Source: Deltaproteobacteria bacterium (lineage in GTDB: Bacteria > Desulfobacterota > DSM-4660 > Desulfatiglandales > Desulfatiglandaceae). From it: DNA of 16,910 nt. The notes beneath the pieces are model-generated. The model did no database searches and was not told where the DNA came from. It saw nothing but the letters and a program-made list of their open reading frames with translations. Numbering within the stretch: the first letter of the stretch is position 1; each line of letters begins with the position of its first letter. Positions 12,966 to 16,910 of the stretch are shown piece after piece. A program made the translations under genes and the position numbers. The DNA is taken from positions 1-16,910 of the forward strand of contig JAGHEC010000466.1 in assembly GCA_021159525.1 (NCBI GenBank), given 5' to 3'.

Positions 12966-15431
12966 TCATTCTATCTGTGAGCACACAAACCCAAGCCTCT
13001 CTCCCAACTGCCCCAGGCTGCGGGAAAGCTGAGGATCAGGTTTTTTTTGCAAGGCCGGGGAGTAATAAAGATCATACCACGCGTTCTGACAGTCCCACAG
13101 GTCCGGTTCCACGCCGATTTTATGGCACATGTCCAGAAACCCGATGATCTCACTGATGTGTCGTGGCTCGGGGTTTGAAGATATGGCCGTCATAAGGGCG
13201 CCTAAAATGAGTTGGGCCGTCTGTTTCATAAACCGGTCATTCAGTTTGATTTGCTGCAGTGCGGTCTGTTTGGCCAGGAGATCCATCCAGGTCCAGTCGA
13301 GAATCTTTTTTGTTCCTGCTGCCCGGGCAATCTGTCCCAGTTCATTGGCGATCAGGATGCTGAGGATGTGGTTGGGGGCCTCGGGAAGGGGCCCCCCGGT
13401 CTCCTGGAGAAGGTTTAGAAAGTCCTCGGACTCGGTCCGTCGTCCGCCGATGGTCTTTCCGATCTGCCGATCCAGCCATTGAAACATGCCGCTGAGAAGG
13501 GTATGGCGCATGTCCGGGATCATGTCCCGGATGGTGTAGGACCTTACATCCCTGACATGACGCTCAAAGGCCGTGTGAACAACTGTTTTCTTCCCTCCAG
13601 AAAGTCCCTCGGATATCACTTTTGCCGTTTGCTCCGGGTCGATGGTTTCAAGCGGTTTGCCCACCATGCAGTCAAAAGTCCCTTCGGGATTGTGATAGGC
13701 CAGAAATACCCGGGTCGTCTCAGCGCCGGTCCCTGGCTCGGCAATCATCGCTTGTCCGATGACGCCGTCCACATCACCGGCATGAAATGATGTCTCCTTT
13801 TGGGGAAAGACAATTTCTTCCAGGGGGGCGGGCTTTCCGGTGCGGCTCGCAGTAACGGCAGCCCAGCCCAGAAGGGCCAGGGCATAGTTGGCCGCGGCCA
13901 GCGACGGCCCGATGCGGGCGTTCGTCGCCCCTTTTTTGTAGATATGGGCCCCGTCCCCATAATCCGGGTCATTGCTGCGGGCTTGAGATAAAAATGCCAG
14001 AAGCCCGACCTCGAGGTCTTCCTTTGTCCATTGTTTCACCAGGTCAATCGCCCTTGCCGCATATCTCATGACCTGAATCGCCTCTATGCCTGATATGTCG
14101 TCAAAAAACCATCCGCAACTGGTGAACATGAACAGGGCCATGCGCTGCGATTCCAGGAGTCGAAAGGCATCGATCCGGGCCTCTCTGTCAAGGGATCGCC
14201 CGCACTGGTGTTCGAGAAAGGCATCTTTATTTTCATTTGCAGGGTTCAGCAGAACAGCGATATAGTCGTCCCGGGCCTGCCACGGGTCCTTGAAGATGGC
14301 GCCTCCCTTTTCTTCGAAAACACGGGCAAGTTTATGGTTCAGCCAGTCCATGCCTTCACGGAGAGGCTTTCGCCAGGCCTGATTCCATCCGGGTTTCGAA
14401 CCGACGCTGCACCCGCAATCGGAGCGCCATCTCCCCACACCGTGGACACAGCTCCAGGCGCTGTTTTCCACGATCTTTACTTCCTCCCGGGGCGGATAGC
14501 GCTCCAGGTATTCACCGTAATTGGTGAGGATGATGCGGCCCCCTGCTTTGAGGTCATCGAAAAGCCATGACAGGGCCATGTCCCCGAACTTGAAGTGATG
14601 GCCGTAGGATTCGCCGTCCGTGGCCACACTGATCAACTCTGGCCCCGGCCTGTTCCCATTGTAGCCCGCTTCAATACGGGACAGGAATTTTTCTCCGGAG
14701 GCGAGTAGGTTTTCGTAGGCCACTGCCCGTGAGATGGGTCCGTGATAAAAGAAGACAGTCATGGCATGTGGGCACGTTTTGTCGAACCAGACGCGGTAGG
14801 GCCGGGTGACGTCGATCCGGCCGCCCGAGACATCCTTCCACGGCGCCGGACGGCCTGATTTCGGGATGGGACGCACCATGGCTGCCTGGTCAGGCGACAG
14901 GATGGTAAATGTCAGCCCTTCATCGGCCATCAATCGGAGTGTCTCCGAATCCACCGCGGTTTCAGCCAGCCACATCCCTTCTGCCGGCCGGCCGAAATGG
15001 CGCCTGAAATCGGCCAAGCCCCACCGGATCTGGGTGAGCCTGTCGCGGCGGGTTGCCAGGGGCATGATTATATGATTGTAGACCTGGGCCAGAGCGTTTC
15101 CGTGGCCGTTGCGCTGTTTGATGCTCATCTGGTCCGCGGCGATGATCTGGGCGTAAATCCAGGGATGGGCCTTCTCTATCCAGCCTAACAGGGTAGGGCC
15201 GAAGTTGAAGCTCATATATTGGTAATTATTCAGGAGCCCTCTTATCCGGCCTTCGTCACCAAGGAGGCGGGCACGGGTATTGGGGCCATAACACTCCCGG
15301 GTGATCCGTTCGTTCCAGTCATGATATGGTAGGGCCGAGGCCTGAAACTCGATCTGATTGAGCCACGGATTTTCCCTGGGCGGCTGATAAAAATGGCCGT
15401 GAATGCAGAGATATTGCTCTCTCTCCTTCAT
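12966..15431 (-). CDS. Glycoside hydrolase family 57 protein with DUF3536
   Basis: An 821-residue cytosolic protein of the GH57/DUF3536 group, thought to act on alpha-glucans. Seen (from the start at 15431): N-terminal HGHFYQPPRENPW (11-23), the substrate/catalytic His motif of GH57; MWLAETAVD with E157, the likely nucleophile; and TDGESYGHHFKFGD with D272, the likely acid/base. The C-terminal half contains the DUF3536 region (FRLLESQRMALFMFTSCGWFF). The frame is open to a GTG at 15554, but the ATG at 15431 is chosen: GAAAGG lies 9 bases upstream and family members begin just before the HGHFYQPP motif. Another ATG at 15509 is possible (GGAGG 13 bases before it). glgA lies upstream on the same strand, 213 bases away, which supports a glycogen role. 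Whether it is an amylase, a branching enzyme or a 4-alpha-glucanotransferase cannot be told. Confidence 0.85.
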   Translation of the reverse strand: MKEREQYLCIHGHFYQPPRENPWLNQIEFQASALPYHDWNERITRECYGPNTRARLLGDEGRIRGLLNNYQYMSFNFGPTLLGWIEKAHPWIYAQIIAADQMSIKQRNGHGNALAQVYNHIIMPLATRRDRLTQIRWGLADFRRHFGRPAEGMWLAETAVDSETLRLMADEGLTFTILSPDQAAMVRPIPKSGRPAPWKDVSGGRIDVTRPYRVWFDKTCPHAMTVFFYHGPISRAVAYENLLASGEKFLSRIEAGYNGNRPGPELISVATDGESYGHHFKFGDMALSWLFDDLKAGGRIILTNYGEYLERYPPREEVKIVENSAWSCVHGVGRWRSDCGCSVGSKPGWNQAWRKPLREGMDWLNHKLARVFEEKGGAIFKDPWQARDDYIAVLLNPANENKDAFLEHQCGRSLDREARIDAFRLLESQRMALFMFTSCGWFFDDISGIEAIQVMRYAARAIDLVKQWTKEDLEVGLLAFLSQARSNDPDYGDGAHIYKKGATNARIGPSLAAANYALALLGWAAVTASRTGKPAPLEEIVFPQKETSFHAGDVDGVIGQAMIAEPGTGAETTRVFLAYHNPEGTFDCMVGKPLETIDPEQTAKVISEGLSGGKKTVVHTAFERHVRDVRSYTIRDMIPDMRHTLLSGMFQWLDRQIGKTIGGRRTESEDFLNLLQETGGPLPEAPNHILSILIANELGQIARAAGTKKILDWTWMDLLAKQTALQQIKLNDRFMKQTAQLILGALMTAISSNPEPRHISEIIGFLDMCHKIGVEPDLWDCQNAWYDLYYSPALQKKPDPQLSRSLGQLGERLGFVCSQIE

Positions 15432-15644
15432 GGGGGTTAGCCTTTCACTTTGGCCTGTTTCGGATTCAGGGGTGCAGTGACCTGCCTGTACGAGGCTTCG
15501 GGGTTTCATATTAGTCGGAAAGCCTCCCGGTTGAAAGGAATTTTGTAAATTCACCGGGATAAAACCGCGTTATACATGGAGCGGGTTGTTGCATTTATTG
15601 CCGAATTTCAGCCCGCCCGATCTTCAGGATGTGCTTTCCGCCCC

Positions 15645-16910
15645 CTATCCCTTGTTATGGCGTATGGTTTTCTCAAAGAGACTCAGGTAGGCCTCTGCTG
15701 AACGCCGCCAGGAGAAATCCCGGGACATGGCATGTTGCTGCATGGCCTTCCAGATATGCGGCTTTTGCCAGGCCATGATGGCCCGGGCCGTGCCGGCGAC
15801 CAGATCGGCGGCATGAAACCGGTCGAATTTGAATCCGGTCCCTTCCCCGTTTCCATCATTGGGATCCACAATGGTGTCTTTGAGCCCGCCTGTGGCCCGT
15901 GCCACGGGAAGGGTCCCGTACCTAAGGCTGTACATCTGGGTGAGGCCGCAGGGTTCATAAAGAGAGGGGAGGAGAAAGATGTCGCTGCCTGCCACAATCT
16001 TATGGGCCAGGCCCGGATCGAACCCGATCTTCAACCCAAAGCGATCCGGGTATCGGGCCTGAAGATCCATCAGGACCTGTTCATGCGCGGTATCGCCTGA
16101 TCCCAGGACCACCAGGCCCATGTCCATGGAAAAGAGGGCATGACAGGCATCGGCCAAAAGGCCCGTTCCCTTCTGTTCCACCAGGCGTGTGACCATGCCG
16201 GCAAGGGGGCGCTTTACCAGGGCCGGTGGAAGTCTCATCTCTTTTAACAGGTCTTGTTTGCAGGCCGTTTTTCCGGAAAGATCGTCTCGGGAATAGGCGC
16301 GGGCCAGATGGGGGTCGATGGCAGGGTCCCAGACCCGGTAGTCCACGCCGTTGAGAATCCCATGGAGCCGGTGGCTGACAGAACGCATCAGACCGTCCAG
16401 GCCAAAGCCCATCTCGGGTGTCTGGATCTCCTGTGCATAAGTGGGGCTGACCGTGACCACGTGTTCGGCATAGACGATCCCGGCCTTGAGAAGACTCATC
16501 TGGCCGTAGAATTCCAGCCCCTCCGTCCGATAGTATGTGTAAGGAAGCCCGATATTCCCAATCCGCTCAGAGGGGACCAGGCCCAGATACCCCATATTGT
16601 GGATGGAAAAGACCCCGGCCGCGGCTGGCACGGCCCCCTCGTTTAAAAGGGCCATGACAAGACCGGTCTGCCAGTCGTTGGCCAGGATCACGTCCGGCTT
16701 AAGGGACAGCGAGGCGCAAAGCAAGGGGATCATGCGGGAGAAGAAGATATACCGCTCCGGGTTGTCCCTGTAGTCCCCGGCGGGTGTCCCATAGATGCCA
16801 TCCCGGTCAAAAAAGGGATCACACCGCACCAAGTAGAGAGGAATATCCGGGGAAAGCTGGCTCAGGAGGATATCTCCTGATACGGCTCCCCGGCCCATGG
16901 GCACGGACAA
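15645..16910 (-). CDS. glgA: Glycogen synthase (ADP-glucose type), N-terminus cut by window edge
   Basis: The C-terminal 421 residues of a GT5 starch/glycogen synthase, which adds glucose from ADP-glucose to the end of alpha-1,4-glucan chains in the cytosol. Seen: FDRDGIYG, NDWQTGL, SIHNMGYLG, HGILNGVDYRVWDP, the donor-site loop VTRLVEQKG, and the conserved SLYEPCGLTQMYSLRYGTLP with the catalytic-site Glu. The frame is open to the last base of the window, so roughly 70-90 residues including the N-terminal KTGGL motif lie outside; the apparent first codon there is not a real start. The stop is at 15645. The GH57 gene follows 213 bases later on the same strand; no clear terminator or strong promoter was seen in that gap. 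ADP-glucose specificity is inferred from the bacterial GT5 family. Confidence 0.95.
   Translation of the reverse strand: MSVPMGRGAVSGDILLSQLSPDIPLYLVRCDPFFDRDGIYGTPAGDYRDNPERYIFFSRMIPLLCASLSLKPDVILANDWQTGLVMALLNEGAVPAAAGVFSIHNMGYLGLVPSERIGNIGLPYTYYRTEGLEFYGQMSLLKAGIVYAEHVVTVSPTYAQEIQTPEMGFGLDGLMRSVSHRLHGILNGVDYRVWDPAIDPHLARAYSRDDLSGKTACKQDLLKEMRLPPALVKRPLAGMVTRLVEQKGTGLLADACHALFSMDMGLVVLGSGDTAHEQVLMDLQARYPDRFGLKIGFDPGLAHKIVAGSDIFLLPSLYEPCGLTQMYSLRYGTLPVARATGGLKDTIVDPNDGNGEGTGFKFDRFHAADLVAGTARAIMAWQKPHIWKAMQQHAMSRDFSWRRSAEAYLSLFEKTIRHNKG

Noticed and set aside
15432..15554. Longer N-terminus for the GH57 protein from GTG 15554
   Set aside because: The extra 41 residues are not family-like and the GTG has no good ribosome binding site, whereas GAAAGG precedes the ATG at 15431.

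Overview
The window is about 16.9 kb of GC-rich bacterial chromosome. The gene set suggests an uncultured or anaerobic Desulfobacterota (deltaproteobacterial) genome: an MTA/SAH deaminase, a cysteine-rich 4Fe-4S protein with a CxCC-type motif, a GH57/DUF3536 hydrolase and a TPR lipoprotein beside a class A PBP. This assignment is inference from gene style, not from a marker gene. No phage, plasmid, CRISPR, rRNA or tRNA gene was seen.

Layout. (1) 1-192 is non-coding and holds a half copy of a short interspersed repeat and a hairpin. (2) 193-6975 is a plus-strand gene run: MTA/SAH deaminase (mtaD), a RimK-like ATP-grasp protein, a very large class A penicillin-binding protein whose TTG start overlaps the ATP-grasp stop codon, and an outer-membrane TPR-type lipoprotein. 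(3) 6972-7201 is a nested palindromic repeat element between the convergent lipoprotein gene and guaA. (4) 7246-8802 is guaA (GMP synthase) on the minus strand. (5) 8803-9471 is a 669-bp divergent intergenic region filled with direct and inverted repeats. (6) 9472-12244 is a plus-strand pair: a DUF898-TPR membrane protein and a 4Fe-4S protein, closed by a clear bidirectional terminator. (7) 12318-12518 is a cold-shock protein gene on the minus strand with its own promoter and leader. (8) 12966-16910 on the minus strand holds a GH57/DUF3536 glycoside hydrolase and, upstream of it, a glycogen synthase (glgA) cut by the window edge.

Functional reading. The PBP and its neighbouring lipoprotein look like a synthase plus outer-membrane activator pair, as known for PBP1b-LpoP; the coupled ATP-grasp enzyme may modify a peptide or wall component, but its substrate cannot be read from sequence. 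glgA and the GH57 enzyme point to glycogen or alpha-glucan metabolism. guaA, mtaD and cspA are housekeeping genes.

The protein genes are mostly recognisable. The least explained sequence is the non-coding DNA: a small palindromic repeat family with one full copy (7025-7144) and two half copies (99-153 and 12868-12912), and an unrelated 600-bp repeat cluster at 8838-9438.
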